Assembly (NCBI RefSeq): GCF_963665055.1
Contig: NZ_OY762015.1
Span: 1,558,501 to 1,622,500 of the forward strand
DNA: 64,000 nucleotides
Direction: 5' to 3'
Source: an uncultured Methanobacterium sp.
Lineage (GTDB): Archaea > Methanobacteriota > Methanobacteria > Methanobacteriales > Methanobacteriaceae
In this document: positions 1 through 15,050 of the stretch, piece by piece
Numbering within the stretch: position 1 is the first letter of the stretch
How the letters are laid out: the number at the start of each line of letters is the position of its first letter
Notes under the pieces: generated by a model
Databases searched by the model: none
What the model saw: only the letters and a program-made list of their open reading frames with translations
Told to the model about the DNA's origin: nothing
Position numbers and translations under genes: made by a program

Positions 1-1
1 C

Positions 2-487
<486 letters not shown>

Positions 488-526
488 TAAGAAAAAGGTT
501 ATAGTAACCGGGGAGGATTTGAATTT

Positions 527-602
527 AAGGAACTCTAAAAGGTTAATCTAAATGTAATCTAAAAAGGTAAATTAAAGGAAATCTGAAAAGGAAATCTAAA
601 AA
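527..602. repeat. Degenerate short repeats running into a stop codon
   Basis: Loosely repeated units resembling aaaggaaatctg occur here (for example around 575-598). The last one contains the stop codon (596-598, read on the minus strand) of the metalloprotease gene. Copies are imperfect and the period is about 13 bases. Confidence 0.5.
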
Positions 603-1630
603 AAGCTTTTTCTAGAATTATTTAGAATGATTTCCACTTGATTGCGAGACATGTCAGGAAGTATGTCCTCACGGTAAAGTATTCTGATCATAGTTTTATC
701 CACATCTGAAAATTCAGTAAGGTCAGATCCATTAATACACAGCACACTATTCTGGTTATGGTTATGGTGCAATCCAAGACCGTGTGCCAGTTCATGGACG
801 ATGACATGAGAACGTCGCTCTTGACTTAACCCGTCGATTCCAATGAAGACCCGGGCTTTGTATATTTCACCAGCAGAGTTACCACCATAGATATCATTGG
901 TGCTTACCTTCCACAGGGCAAACCCATCCACTTCTGAAGGGTTGACTGAGTACTTGCTGAATTCAGAATGGGGAATAAAATAAATCTCCATATCTGGTTC
1001 AAATTGATTATTATCATCAATTTTAAGCTGAAAATCTTTGACATTGGTATTTATATCATTAATGGCTTTATTGAGGGTTTTTAAATCTTCAGAGGTAGGT
1101 GAACCCATAACTTTTATTCTGACCACGTTGATGTTCCATTTACCAACCCGGTCATAACTGTTACCATAGTCATTGGGGCTGAATTCACTCTCCAGAAAAG
1201 TGGCAATTTCATCATCACTGTATTTTTCATAAACATTGAAATTGAATGCACCATAACTATTACTTTTATGAGTAATTAAACCCACAGATACTATTAATAT
1301 AATCATTACTGCCAGTATAATACTTATTTTAAATAGATTAGAATGTAATAAACTTTTTAGATCCATTTTAACTGGTGAATCAGTACTATAATTATCAGGA
1401 GCACACTCATCAGAATCATCAGCATGATAAATGTTTTTAGAACTATTATAATCAGTTGTATCCTCTGTTAATTCATTGTTAAATGATCCTGTGTCCAGTG
1501 AGTTTATATCCAGTGTTTTTGAATATTTTAAATCACCTCCACACTCGCACTTATCCAGAAAGTCATCAGGGGATTCTCCTTCTTGAAGTTTATAATATCC
1601 CCCACATTTTTCACAAACCAGATAAGGCAT
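596..1630 (-). CDS. Membrane-anchored metzincin-like zinc metalloprotease with N-terminal zinc ribbon
   Basis: The 344-residue protein starts with a zinc-ribbon-like pattern (C6, C9, C28, C30), then a polar acidic linker, a single hydrophobic segment at about 101-120, and a C-terminal domain with HELAHGLGLHH at 279-289. That fits the metzincin signature HExxHxxGxxH, with ligands H279, H283 and H289 and catalytic E280. With the ribbon inside the cell, the protease domain would face outside; this orientation is inferred. The ATG follows GAGGT at a longish spacing. DUF2927 or matrixin-like families are the closest remembered relatives; the substrate is unknown. It is not in an obvious operon. 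Confidence 0.75.
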   Translation of the reverse strand: MPYLVCEKCGGYYKLQEGESPDDFLDKCECGGDLKYSKTLDINSLDTGSFNNELTEDTTDYNSSKNIYHADDSDECAPDNYSTDSPVKMDLKSLLHSNLFKISIILAVMIILIVSVGLITHKSNSYGAFNFNVYEKYSDDEIATFLESEFSPNDYGNSYDRVGKWNINVVRIKVMGSPTSEDLKTLNKAINDINTNVKDFQLKIDDNNQFEPDMEIYFIPHSEFSKYSVNPSEVDGFALWKVSTNDIYGGNSAGEIYKARVFIGIDGLSQERRSHVIVHELAHGLGLHHNHNQNSVLCINGSDLTEFSDVDKTMIRILYREDILPDMSRNQVEIILNNSRKSFF

Positions 1631-1778
1631 AAATCACTAACCTCACTTCAAATAGAATTCAAAGCTTACCTCAAGAATTAGCCCGAAAGGATTATCCACA
1701 GGATTACCTTAAATAGGAATTAACTTTACAGCTCAGTAGAACATATCATAATGTTATTAAAACATCTCATAATAAATA

Positions 1779-2225
1779 TCAGGTATCCAAAATCACCTGC
1801 AAAGTACATTTATCTTCTTCTTTATTGATCTCCATCAAATGGAAGGTGACAGCTTTAACTTCATCCCTTACTTCATGAGATGCCCTGTTGAATTCTTCAC
1901 CCCATACATCTCCCTGGAGAATAAATGTTTCAGGGTCTTTTTGTTTGGTGGTAACAGCAAACCTGGAGAAAACAAGCCCTTCATAGTCATGGAGGAATAA
2001 TAATTCACTGAGCCAATCATATAAAAGTGCTTTTTCATCCTCTGCTTCAATTAGAATTTCTCGTTTGACTGCAGGTTTTATCTTGGATGTGTCCGTCATG
2101 ACCTCGAAAGTAGCCAGGGCTGCGTTCTGGAATGCTTCATCCATATCCTTGCCACAAGCTCGAAACCCCACATCAGCAGTTACATCAAAAAATTCAAATT
2201 TATTTACGGTATCTTTTTTATCCAC
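1779..2225 (-). CDS. Archease (RtcB tRNA-ligase cofactor)
   Basis: The 148-residue protein matches archease from start to end: the N-terminal FEFFDVTADVGF, the AFQNAALATFEVMTD helix, and the DWLSELLFLHDYEGLVFS segment with its acidic residues. Archeases help guanylylation and turnover of the RtcB RNA ligase in tRNA splicing. The start is GTG (2223-2225) preceded by AGAGGT eight bases upstream; no ATG in this frame is suitable. From memory the Methanothermobacter orthologue is MTH1598, next to cdc6 (MTH1599), which agrees with cdc6 lying about 4 kb away here. Confidence 0.9.
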   Translation of the reverse strand: MDKKDTVNKFEFFDVTADVGFRACGKDMDEAFQNAALATFEVMTDTSKIKPAVKREILIEAEDEKALLYDWLSELLFLHDYEGLVFSRFAVTTKQKDPETFILQGDVWGEEFNRASHEVRDEVKAVTFHLMEINKEEDKCTLQVILDT

Positions 2226-2244
2226 TAATCCAACCTCTTTAATC

Positions 2245-2410
2245 TGATTTAACTCTTTAAACTAACATTTACTCCTTAAACAAATTACTCTTTAAATTAG
2301 TCTTAACTCCCTAAACTAGATTATGCCCCTAAACTAAATTTATCTTCCAAACTAAACATAACCCCTAAACTAAATTTAACCTTTAAACTAACCTAACCTC
2401 TTCAACTAAA
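2245..2410. repeat. Degenerate tandem repeats between cdc48 and archease genes
   Basis: A run of imperfect units built on cccctaaactaaat recurs at least seven times, with spacing of roughly 20-30 bases. It fills nearly all the DNA between the cdc48 stop and the archease Shine-Dalgarno site. No similar sequence was noticed elsewhere in the window. Confidence 0.7.
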
Positions 2411-2439
2411 AATTAAAGAAAAAATGGCTGGTTTATTAT

Positions 2440-4725
<2,286 letters not shown>

Positions 4726-5016
4726 TTAAATACCTCCAAATAGTTAAAACGATTTAATTAATTTTAACCGGTTTAATAAATTCAATACTTTTCATGTGAG
4801 GTTTAATCTATGTAGAAGATGATTTAAATTTTTTATTGATCCTTCCGTTGTAATCCTCCTAAAATGTTATGGAGGGAGTGACAGTTTGTTTCCAAACATG
4901 ATCATGATCGGTCTGATTTTCACTCAAAACAAATCAAAATAATTACTTCTCATGTGCTCTTTATCTCTTCCCTTAAATAGGTTACAAGCCCCATTTCTTA
5001 ATACAGGAGGCATAAT

Positions 5017-5205
5017 ATGCAAAAAAGTTACAAAAACAATTCAATTCCAGATTTAAGGAGAACCCCACAATACAGAGATGAAATAGACCTTCGGTACCTG
5101 AGTATGCGTTACCTGGTCCCCATGGTAATCATGCTCACCGTGCTCATGATCAGTGTGATGATGGTGGCAGCAACTCCTAACTCCAACTTCCCTGCCACTA
5201 TTTAA
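5017..5205 (+). CDS. Small single-pass membrane protein, unknown function
   Basis: This 62-residue ORF begins with ATG six bases after a clear AGGAGG at about 5005-5010, which supports real translation. Residues 1-30 are polar and basic (RRTPQYRDEIDLR). Residues 32-52 form one hydrophobic, methionine-rich transmembrane helix (VPMVIMLTVLMISVMMVAA), followed by a ten-residue tail. It stands alone, about 290 bases after the divergent cdc48 start and 256 bases before the next gene. No family is recognised. A T-run at 5218-5224 may terminate it. Confidence 0.6.
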   Translation: MQKSYKNNSIPDLRRTPQYRDEIDLRYLSMRYLVPMVIMLTVLMISVMMVAATPNSNFPATI

Positions 5206-5217
5206 AGCAAAAGTTCA

Positions 5218-5224
5218 TTTTTTT
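5218..5224 (+). terminator. Oligo-T terminator candidate
   Basis: A run of T residues lies about 13 bases after the stop codon of the small membrane protein gene. Archaeal transcription often ends at such runs without a hairpin. Confidence 0.35.
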
Positions 5225-5461
5225 GACTATCAGTGCGTTCTAATCCGATTTAAAGGATTTTACCAGCTGTTATCTGTTTTAAATAGTTGGAAAAATCACC
5301 AACATAATTTTAAAACCATCTTATTCCTTAAATCTTTTAAATTATCTTAATCAACAAACCTACTCATTTTAATAAAAATTTATTAAAGTATTAACATAAA
5401 ATTAAATGAATAATTTAAATAAAAGATTTGAAAAAGATTAATGATAGTTAGTGGTTAAAAA

Positions 5462-6169
5462 ATGTCCAAGAAATTAATTGCCCTGATCATATTAATAATT
5501 GCTGCGTGCTGTGCAGCGGTAATTATATCCCATTATTATTCTCAGGGAAAGGAAAAATTCGAAGGTAATTACAGTGTACTACTTCTATGTGTAGACACAT
5601 CCGAACAAAGACCGGGTCTTGGTGCAATTGATATGGCATTTGTGGTGAATGTTAACCAGGGAAAAGTGATTAATATGACTCCTATTTACCCTGGAGGTAT
5701 GGCACATCCCACTTTAACCCCCACTGCAGACATGCAACGTTATGGTATAACTAAATATTATCTGCACGATTCTTTATGGAATTCCAATGTAGAATCTGGG
5801 GCAAAAATAGCTCAGGAAACCGTTGAGTACAACACCGGCCTGAAAACCGATCTGATAGTTATTGTGACTCCAGAGTCCCTGGATGCCATTATACATGCCA
5901 TTGGTCCTATATACGTGGAGGGTCAGGGAAATGTAACGGGTAATGCTGTAAACTTTTTAAAGGATGAACAGAGTGAAGGTGGCATGTCTCGAGGTAGTGC
6001 TGTAAAGTCTCTTATGGATGGTATTAAAGATGCCGCTGAAAATAAAAGCAACCGAAAGGCACTAATTGAAACTGTATCCATTCAGTACTCTCAGGGCCAC
6101 ATCTACGTGTTTCCTTCTGATGTTTTCCAGCAGTTCGTGGCTTACGAAGGAATAAACAATCTATTTTAA
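5462..6169 (+). CDS. Exported DUF4012/LytR-CpsA-Psr-like protein
   Basis: The 235-residue protein has an N-terminal signal-anchor helix (residues 3-24, LIALIILIIAACCAAVIIS) and an extracytoplasmic domain. Segments such as GNYSVLLLCVDTSEQRPGLGAIDMAF and DLIVIVTPESLDAIIHAIGPIYVEG resemble the DUF4012/LCP fold, a group linked to cell-envelope polymer transfer in bacteria. Its role in a pseudomurein-walled archaeon is unknown. The upstream GGTT is a weak ribosome site. It converges with cdc6, with only 36 bases between the two stop codons. Confidence 0.55.
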   Translation: MSKKLIALIILIIAACCAAVIISHYYSQGKEKFEGNYSVLLLCVDTSEQRPGLGAIDMAFVVNVNQGKVINMTPIYPGGMAHPTLTPTADMQRYGITKYYLHDSLWNSNVESGAKIAQETVEYNTGLKTDLIVIVTPESLDAIIHAIGPIYVEGQGNVTGNAVNFLKDEQSEGGMSRGSAVKSLMDGIKDAAENKSNRKALIETVSIQYSQGHIYVFPSDVFQQFVAYEGINNLF

Positions 6170-6205
6170 AAAGAATGATTGAAAGATTGTTTAAGAAATT
6201 TATAA

Positions 6206-7366
6206 TCAATCCAAAACTTTTTCTATTTCCTCAGAATCGAAACGAAGTATTACCAGTCTGGAATTACCTCTAACTCCCTTTCCAGTGAATCTAGTGTCAA
6301 TTAACCTCACAAATTCCAGTTTTTTAATTGCCCGGTCAAATGAAGCGTAACTAATTGCATTTCTTTTGGAATCTGAATCTTTTCCTTCAGGAGGAACTTC
6401 TCCTTTAAGGAGATTGAAAAGACCCCCTGCGGTCATATCATCATCAACCTTAATTATTAACCTTAAAAGGTTTTTTTCATCACCAGATAATTTGTTTATA
6501 GTGTCGTGAAGATGGTGGGAGTCAAAGTCCTGCATTGCCCGTTCCAGATGCTTTTTTTCTATGCTTCGAGAGGCATCGGCTTCTGCAAAATTTCCACTGG
6601 TACGCAGAAGATCTATTCCCACCCTCAGATCCCCGGTAGAAAGGGTGGCTTCGGTGATTTCATCCAGTAACTCATCAGATAAAACTGAAGGATAAAAACC
6701 AACCTTAACCCTATCATTTAGTATATCCTTGATCTCCTGGAAGGTGTAGGGGTCGAATACTATTTCCTGGGGGATGAAAACAGAACCCACGTTCTTATCC
6801 AGCATGTAACGGAATTCTATGTCAGATATTATGGCAAATACTCCAGTTCTAACCCCTGGAAACACTTCATGAGCTCTTAGTATGTCATAAAGTATTTGAT
6901 TGGCGTTTTTACTGTAAAAAAGATGGTTGATATCATCCAGAGCAACTACTAGTGATTTTCCTTCATTGGCCAGTTTTTTCATTATCTCCCCGTAGATACG
7001 TGAAAAGGGGACACCAGTTTCAGGAGGGATATGACCGAAGATGTGCTGGTATATCTGGGAAAAAATATTGAAACGGGTGTTATAAAGCTGGCAGTTAACA
7101 TAGGCACAGACCAACTTCTCGGACCGTCCCTCCACCATTTCAAATATTTTGTGGATTGCTGTGGTTTTACCAGTGGCAGGAGACCCTAAAACCACACTGT
7201 TAACCGGTTTACCACCTTTCAATGCAGGTCGAAGACATAAAGCCAGAGCTTCCATTTGTGATTCTCGATGCAAATAATTTTCAGGAATATAATCTGGATT
7301 AAAAGCAGTTATATTCTTGAAAAGAGTTTCTTCCCCCATTAAAATATCTTCTACACGACTTGGCAT
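6206..7366 (-). CDS. cdc6: Orc1/Cdc6-type replication initiator (Cdc6-2-like)
   Basis: The 386-residue AAA+ protein has Walker A GSPATGKT at 61-68, Walker B LVVALDDINHLF with D144-D145, the sensor segment TGVFAIISD, and a C-terminal winged-helix region (about 300-386). This is the layout of archaeal Orc1/Cdc6 proteins, which bind origin repeats and load MCM. From memory it matches the second Cdc6 paralogue of Methanothermobacter (MTH1599). The ATG is preceded by AGGAGT. No clustered origin-recognition-box repeats were found beside it, so it does not by itself mark an origin. Confidence 0.92.
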   Translation of the reverse strand: MPSRVEDILMGEETLFKNITAFNPDYIPENYLHRESQMEALALCLRPALKGGKPVNSVVLGSPATGKTTAIHKIFEMVEGRSEKLVCAYVNCQLYNTRFNIFSQIYQHIFGHIPPETGVPFSRIYGEIMKKLANEGKSLVVALDDINHLFYSKNANQILYDILRAHEVFPGVRTGVFAIISDIEFRYMLDKNVGSVFIPQEIVFDPYTFQEIKDILNDRVKVGFYPSVLSDELLDEITEATLSTGDLRVGIDLLRTSGNFAEADASRSIEKKHLERAMQDFDSHHLHDTINKLSGDEKNLLRLIIKVDDDMTAGGLFNLLKGEVPPEGKDSDSKRNAISYASFDRAIKKLEFVRLIDTRFTGKGVRGNSRLVILRFDSEEIEKVLD

Positions 7367-7454
7367 GATTTAACTCCTATGTGAATTCCATGTTTTTAAT
7401 AAATATTCCCCAATAAACAATGACTTTTAGTTAAATTAACAAATAATACGCAGA

Positions 7455-9425
<1,971 letters not shown>

Positions 9426-9462
9426 TTCATAAAAATCGATTGAAAACAAACATCAATCCTTA

Positions 9463-9485
9463 CTTTATTTTTTTTATTTTTCTTT
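9463..9485 (+). terminator. T-rich terminator after the aminotransferase gene
   Basis: A stretch dominated by T (several runs of 4-9) begins about 38 bases after the stop codon, as expected for archaeal oligo-T termination. The rest of 9426-9762 holds an 18-bp repeat array and AT-rich DNA with no further gene seen. Confidence 0.5.
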
Positions 9486-9489
9486 AAAT

Positions 9490-9579
9490 CAGCTTATTTT
9501 ACTAGCTCAGCTTATTCTACTAAAACAGTTTATTCTACTAAAACAGCTTATTCTACTAAAACAGCTTATTTTGCGATAT
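9490..9579. repeat. 18-bp tandem repeat, about five units
   Basis: Units resembling cagcttattctactaaaa start at 9490, 9508, 9526, 9544 and 9562, an exact 18-base period. The first and last units are the most degenerate. The array lies between the convergent aminotransferase and radical SAM genes. Confidence 0.9.
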
Positions 9580-9762
9580 TTTACCCAAATAAAGATTAAT
9601 ATACCTGAAAAAGGTTAATTTTAGTTAAAAATGATATTTTTACAATGATAATTACTCAAATAATATCTATTTAATGACATTTACTAAAAAATTTAAAAAC
9701 TATTTATAAAAGATTGAAATGGGTTAAATAAAAAAGGGGGAAGGTTAAAAAAGAACTAAAGG

Positions 9763-11169
9763 TTAAATAACTTCTCTTATAACCCCAGCAACAGTCTTGA
9801 TGAGTATTGGCCCATCCATCCATGCCTGTCTGAGTAAGTAACCCGGCCGGAGATAGAAGTTCCGGAAAGCCTTGTACTGCAACTTCCGGAGTTCTTCCAG
9901 GGAACAATCCACAGTATCTAGGACCGGTGAGATCAGGGTGTATTTGGACCAATCCTTCACTTTTATAAGGTTCTTTTCAAATGCTTCTTTGTAGAATTTA
10001 GTCCCAGGGTAGGGTGTGGCCAGGCTGAAAACTGCGTAGGAAGGGTTCAGCTCCCTCACAAAGCTAACTGTCCTTTTAATGCTTTCTTTGGTATCTCCGG
10101 GCATTCCCAGAACCACAGATGCTATGGTTCGGATTTTATGCTTTTTGGATAACTGGAAGGCATGGCGTACTTTTTCAACGGTTATGTTCTTATTGGTGGA
10201 ATCTAACATCTGCTGATCTGCAGATTCCACTCCCATAAAGAGGGTTATGCAACCGGCTTCCCTCATCTTCTCCAGTAAATCATCAGATAAAGTATCCACA
10301 CGTGCTGTGCATCCCCAGAATACTTCAAGTTCTCTTTTGTGTATTTCATCACAGATTGCCTCCACCATGCGGTGATTCAGGGTGAAAGTATCATCCATGA
10401 AGGCGATGATCCCCACGTCGTGATCACGTACCAGGTGCTCCATTTCATCCACAACATTTTCTGGTGAGCGCAGTCGTAGTTTAGGCCCGTGCAGGGCGGC
10501 AGATGCACAGAATGAACACTGCATTGGACAACCACGACTGGTGATCATGGTAGCCATACCAGTTTTCATGTTAAGCATCTTGTAATGATCCATAGGGAGT
10601 AAATGTCTGGCCGGAAAGGGTAATGAATCCATATCAGTTATAAGGGGTCTTGGAGGGTTCACCTGACCTTCCAATGCTATTCCTCTGACCTGGGATAAGT
10701 CTCCTCCTTTTTCCAGGGTCTGCACCAGTTCCAGCATGGTGTATTCCCCTTCACCCATTACCACCACATCCACATAATCAGTTTTCAAGACCTCCTGGTA
10801 GTTGAAGGTGGGATGGTATCCTCCCATAACCACCGTGGTCTCAGGGGAGATCTTTTTCACTACCTGAGCAGTTTTATTGGCCTGCTGGATGGTTGGTGTG
10901 AGGGCAGTGATGGCCACCACAGTGGGGGAACATTCTTTTAACGATTCTTCCAGATCATCCCATGTCATTTCCAGAGCAGAAGCATCAATGATATTCACAT
11001 CATAACCATTTTCTTCTAAAACCGCTGCCATGTAAGATATTCCCAATGGTGGAGCCACAACTCCAATAAATTTATATTTAGAATTGGTTTGAGGTGGATT
11101 TATGAATGTAACTTTCATTTTATCATTTTCAGAAATTTTTTGGTTTTTCATCAACTCATCATACTCCAA
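9763..11169 (-). CDS. Cobalamin-binding-domain radical SAM protein, paralogue 1
   Basis: The 468-residue protein has an N-terminal B12-binding-type Rossmann domain (FINPPQ, APPLGISYMAAVLEENGY, VMGGYHPTF, about 18-165). A radical SAM barrel follows with the cluster motif C214-x3-C218-x2-C221 (RGCPMQCSFC), and the C-terminal segment carries NFYLRPGYL as in the BchE/HpnJ-like class. It is closely related along its length to the next gene upstream. By alignment the ancestral start is the ATG at 11118; the 17 residues before it have no counterpart and start choice is unresolved, as no clear ribosome site precedes any candidate. Substrate unknown. Confidence 0.85.
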   Translation of the reverse strand: MEYDELMKNQKISENDKMKVTFINPPQTNSKYKFIGVVAPPLGISYMAAVLEENGYDVNIIDASALEMTWDDLEESLKECSPTVVAITALTPTIQQANKTAQVVKKISPETTVVMGGYHPTFNYQEVLKTDYVDVVVMGEGEYTMLELVQTLEKGGDLSQVRGIALEGQVNPPRPLITDMDSLPFPARHLLPMDHYKMLNMKTGMATMITSRGCPMQCSFCASAALHGPKLRLRSPENVVDEMEHLVRDHDVGIIAFMDDTFTLNHRMVEAICDEIHKRELEVFWGCTARVDTLSDDLLEKMREAGCITLFMGVESADQQMLDSTNKNITVEKVRHAFQLSKKHKIRTIASVVLGMPGDTKESIKRTVSFVRELNPSYAVFSLATPYPGTKFYKEAFEKNLIKVKDWSKYTLISPVLDTVDCSLEELRKLQYKAFRNFYLRPGYLLRQAWMDGPILIKTVAGVIREVI

Positions 11170-11216
11170 TTATTTTATTTAATTGAATTATATTCCAGGG
11201 TTATGGGTAACAATAT

Positions 11217-11410
11217 GGTAATTACTACTCTAATTAAGGCAATTACACAGATAAGGTAACTACTACTTCAATTAATGCAATTACACATTAACAAGGTAAC
11301 TACTACTTCAATTAATGCAATTACACATTAACAAGGTAACTACTACTTCAATTAATGCAATTACTCATTTGATAGGGTAATTACTGCTTTGAGGGCAATA
11401 ACTGATGTAC
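11217..11410. repeat. 40-bp tandem repeat array between radical SAM paralogues
   Basis: Units beginning ggtaactactacttc start at 11217, 11255, 11295, 11335 and 11376. The middle three are nearly identical with a 40-base period; the outer two are degenerate. Each unit contains the subrepeat attaatgcaattac. Copies abut one another with no unique spacers. Confidence 0.9.
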
Positions 11411-11462
11411 CCAGTGATAAAATCCTTAAATTAAAATCTTCGCAACAGGAGGATCTTAAAAG

Positions 11463-11524
11463 GAAGAGAATAATTGATCTCTTCTTGAAAATATCCTCCC
11501 CTTAACGGGAATTAATTAAGGGGA
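11463..11524. other. Two adjacent stem-loops in the 648-bp gap between radical SAM genes
   Basis: GAAGAGA/TCTCTTC (11463-11469 with 11478-11484) forms a 7-bp stem. TCCCCTTAA/TTAAGGGGA (11497-11505 with 11516-11524) forms a perfect 9-bp stem around a 10-base loop. Both lie on the leader side of paralogue 1 and the trailer side of paralogue 2. The remaining bases to 11817 are AT-rich and show no gene. A processing or regulatory RNA element is possible; no riboswitch class was recognised. Confidence 0.45.
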
Positions 11525-11817
11525 CAGGTGAATGTTAAAAACAATAGCTTTTTAATGAGTAAAATGTCAAATTACACTCTCTAATAAATTAAGAGTGATT
11601 TATTCAATTTAAGAATTTGGCTTATTCCAGATAGAACATGCCTAAATATGGTAACATTATTTGAAAAGGGTGTAATGGTTAAAAATATTAAAATTGGAAT
11701 ATAATTATCTAAACTTATGATTCACCGAACTTCTATATAAATATTACAGCTAATTTAAATTATGGCTAATTTAAACTTTCACAATTATGATAATAAGTTT
11801 AAACTTTTATTATTTGT

Positions 11818-13170
<1,353 letters not shown>

Positions 13171-13206
13171 CTTATCACCTGAAAAGGTAAGATATTCAAG
13201 AATTCA

Positions 13207-14862
13207 TCAAGGGAGGGGAATGTCTTCATTTTCATCAACTATTATCTCTATAAGTACTGGTTTATTAAGTTTTACTGCCTCCTGTACAGCAGCAAAAACA
13301 TCACGTGGAGAATCTATCATACTGGCCTTTATATGGTATGCGTTGGCCAGTTTCACAAAATCAGGATTATCCAGTTCCACTTGGAACGATCCATCATAAT
13401 ACAGCTCCTGCCACTGGCGGATGATACCTAAAGACTGGTTGTTCAAAAGGCAAATGGTAATGGGCAGATCCATTCCAGCTATGGTTGCCAGTTCCTGACT
13501 GTTCATCTGGAACCCTCCGTCTCCCACCACTACTACCACATTCTTGGAGGGTCTTGCCAGGCTTACACCCACTGCTGCAGGGACCCCATATCCCATAGGA
13601 CCGAAGCCGCCTGAAAAAATTAGTGAAGAGGGTTCTCTTGCTTTCATGAGTAGATTAACCCATGTGGTGTGGCTTCCAGCATCGTTAACCAGGATGGAAT
13701 CATCCATCGCCTCCAATATTTCTTTAATGGCTCTTTGTGGTTTTAAGGGTGTTTCTTCAAAGTCGGTGCATACCTCATGAGTTTTATCATAGTTTTGGAG
13801 TTCTTTTAGCCACTTATCCGTTTTTTCAGGGGTTATTTTTTTGATTTCATCCAGAAACTCTTGAACATCTCCCCTGATGTTAATATCTCCCCTTAAAACT
13901 GATTCATCCATGTTCACCTGGATAACTGGCCCTTTACCCAGTCCTTTCCGGGTTCTTTCGGATAATCTGCATCCCAGTGCCAGTATAAGGTCTGCGTTTT
14001 CCCCGGCGAAGTTGGCGGCTTCTGTTCCTCGCAGACCAATGAGCCCTAAAGAAAGGGGATGATCCTCACTTAGGACTCCCCTAGCATGGTAAGTAGTTAC
14101 TACAGGTACCTGGCGTTTTTCCGCAAAATTCTGAAGATCTGAAGTTGCATGAGACCAGAGCACTCCTGCTCCAGCTAAGATCAATGGTTTTTGAGATTTT
14201 TCAATCAGTTTTTTAACCTGTTTTATTTCATTTACACCATTTGCAGATTTAATCCCATCATTTTCCGAATTAATACCATCAATAATAGAATTAATGGAAT
14301 CAGTTTCAGGTTTTAAGTCCATCCCCCGCTCCAGTAAAACCGGATCAATTTCTTTCTGGAGAATGTCTTTCGGAAAATTAAGATGAATAGGACCAGTTTT
14401 ACCCTTTTTCAGAGTTGAAATTGCCTTTAAGAGAATATTAATTCCCTTTTCAGGGTCATCTATAAGATGGCTCTGGAGGGTGATGGGACGAAAAACAGCG
14501 TTAATATCTACGTCCTGAAAGACATTTTCACCCTTAAACTGGGATGAAACATCCCCAGTGATAACCAGTAAGGGAACTGAGTCCTTGTATGCTGTGGCTA
14601 CACCCATTACCATGTTTAATGCCCCAGGTCCCGCAGTTGCCACACAAACTCCTAATTGGGATGATGCTCTTGCATATCCATCAGCAGCATGTGCTGCTCC
14701 CTGTTCATGACGCATCAAAACATGTTTTATGGAAGATTTTTGGAGTGCCTGGTAAAAAGGGAGAATTTGCTCCCCAGGATAACCAAATATGTATTTAATT
14801 TCCTCTTTTTCCAGTATCTTAACCAGTGCATCTGCCAATTTAATCTGGGCCGCAGTTTGCAT
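13207..14862 (-). CDS. ilvB: Acetolactate-synthase-like TPP-dependent enzyme (catalytic subunit)
   Basis: From the ATG at 14862 this is 551 residues with the three-domain layout of acetohydroxyacid synthase: PYR domain with catalytic E53 in MRHEQGAAHAADGYARA, a central domain (LILALGCRLSERT), and a PP domain with GDGGFQMNSQEL...LLNN for Mg-TPP. No small regulatory subunit (ilvN) is nearby, so it may be a divergent family member rather than the biosynthetic IlvB. An in-frame ATG at 14919 would add 19 atypical residues. The stretch of about 30 residues encoded at 14230-14310 is a low-complexity, repeat-like linker (INSIIDGINSENDGIKS). Confidence 0.75.
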   Translation of the reverse strand: MQTAAQIKLADALVKILEKEEIKYIFGYPGEQILPFYQALQKSSIKHVLMRHEQGAAHAADGYARASSQLGVCVATAGPGALNMVMGVATAYKDSVPLLVITGDVSSQFKGENVFQDVDINAVFRPITLQSHLIDDPEKGINILLKAISTLKKGKTGPIHLNFPKDILQKEIDPVLLERGMDLKPETDSINSIIDGINSENDGIKSANGVNEIKQVKKLIEKSQKPLILAGAGVLWSHATSDLQNFAEKRQVPVVTTYHARGVLSEDHPLSLGLIGLRGTEAANFAGENADLILALGCRLSERTRKGLGKGPVIQVNMDESVLRGDINIRGDVQEFLDEIKKITPEKTDKWLKELQNYDKTHEVCTDFEETPLKPQRAIKEILEAMDDSILVNDAGSHTTWVNLLMKAREPSSLIFSGGFGPMGYGVPAAVGVSLARPSKNVVVVVGDGGFQMNSQELATIAGMDLPITICLLNNQSLGIIRQWQELYYDGSFQVELDNPDFVKLANAYHIKASMIDSPRDVFAAVQEAVKLNKPVLIEIIVDENEDIPLP

Positions 14863-15050
14863 GATTAAACTATGACGCTTCTTAGTATAATTAAATGATG
14901 GGCTTAGGATCATACCCATGAATAGGTGTGCGAATCATTCATTATGAATTAACTTATGAAAAAAATTTATGACACTGATAAAACATAATTAAATAAAAAT
15001 AGCAACTTCGTTACATCCAACTGAATAAGGGGTTTACAGGAGGGGTTAAT

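Noticed and set aside
11217..11410. 40-bp repeat array as a CRISPR
   Set aside because: Units abut directly with no unique spacers, outer units decay, and no cas genes are nearby; it is a tandem repeat.
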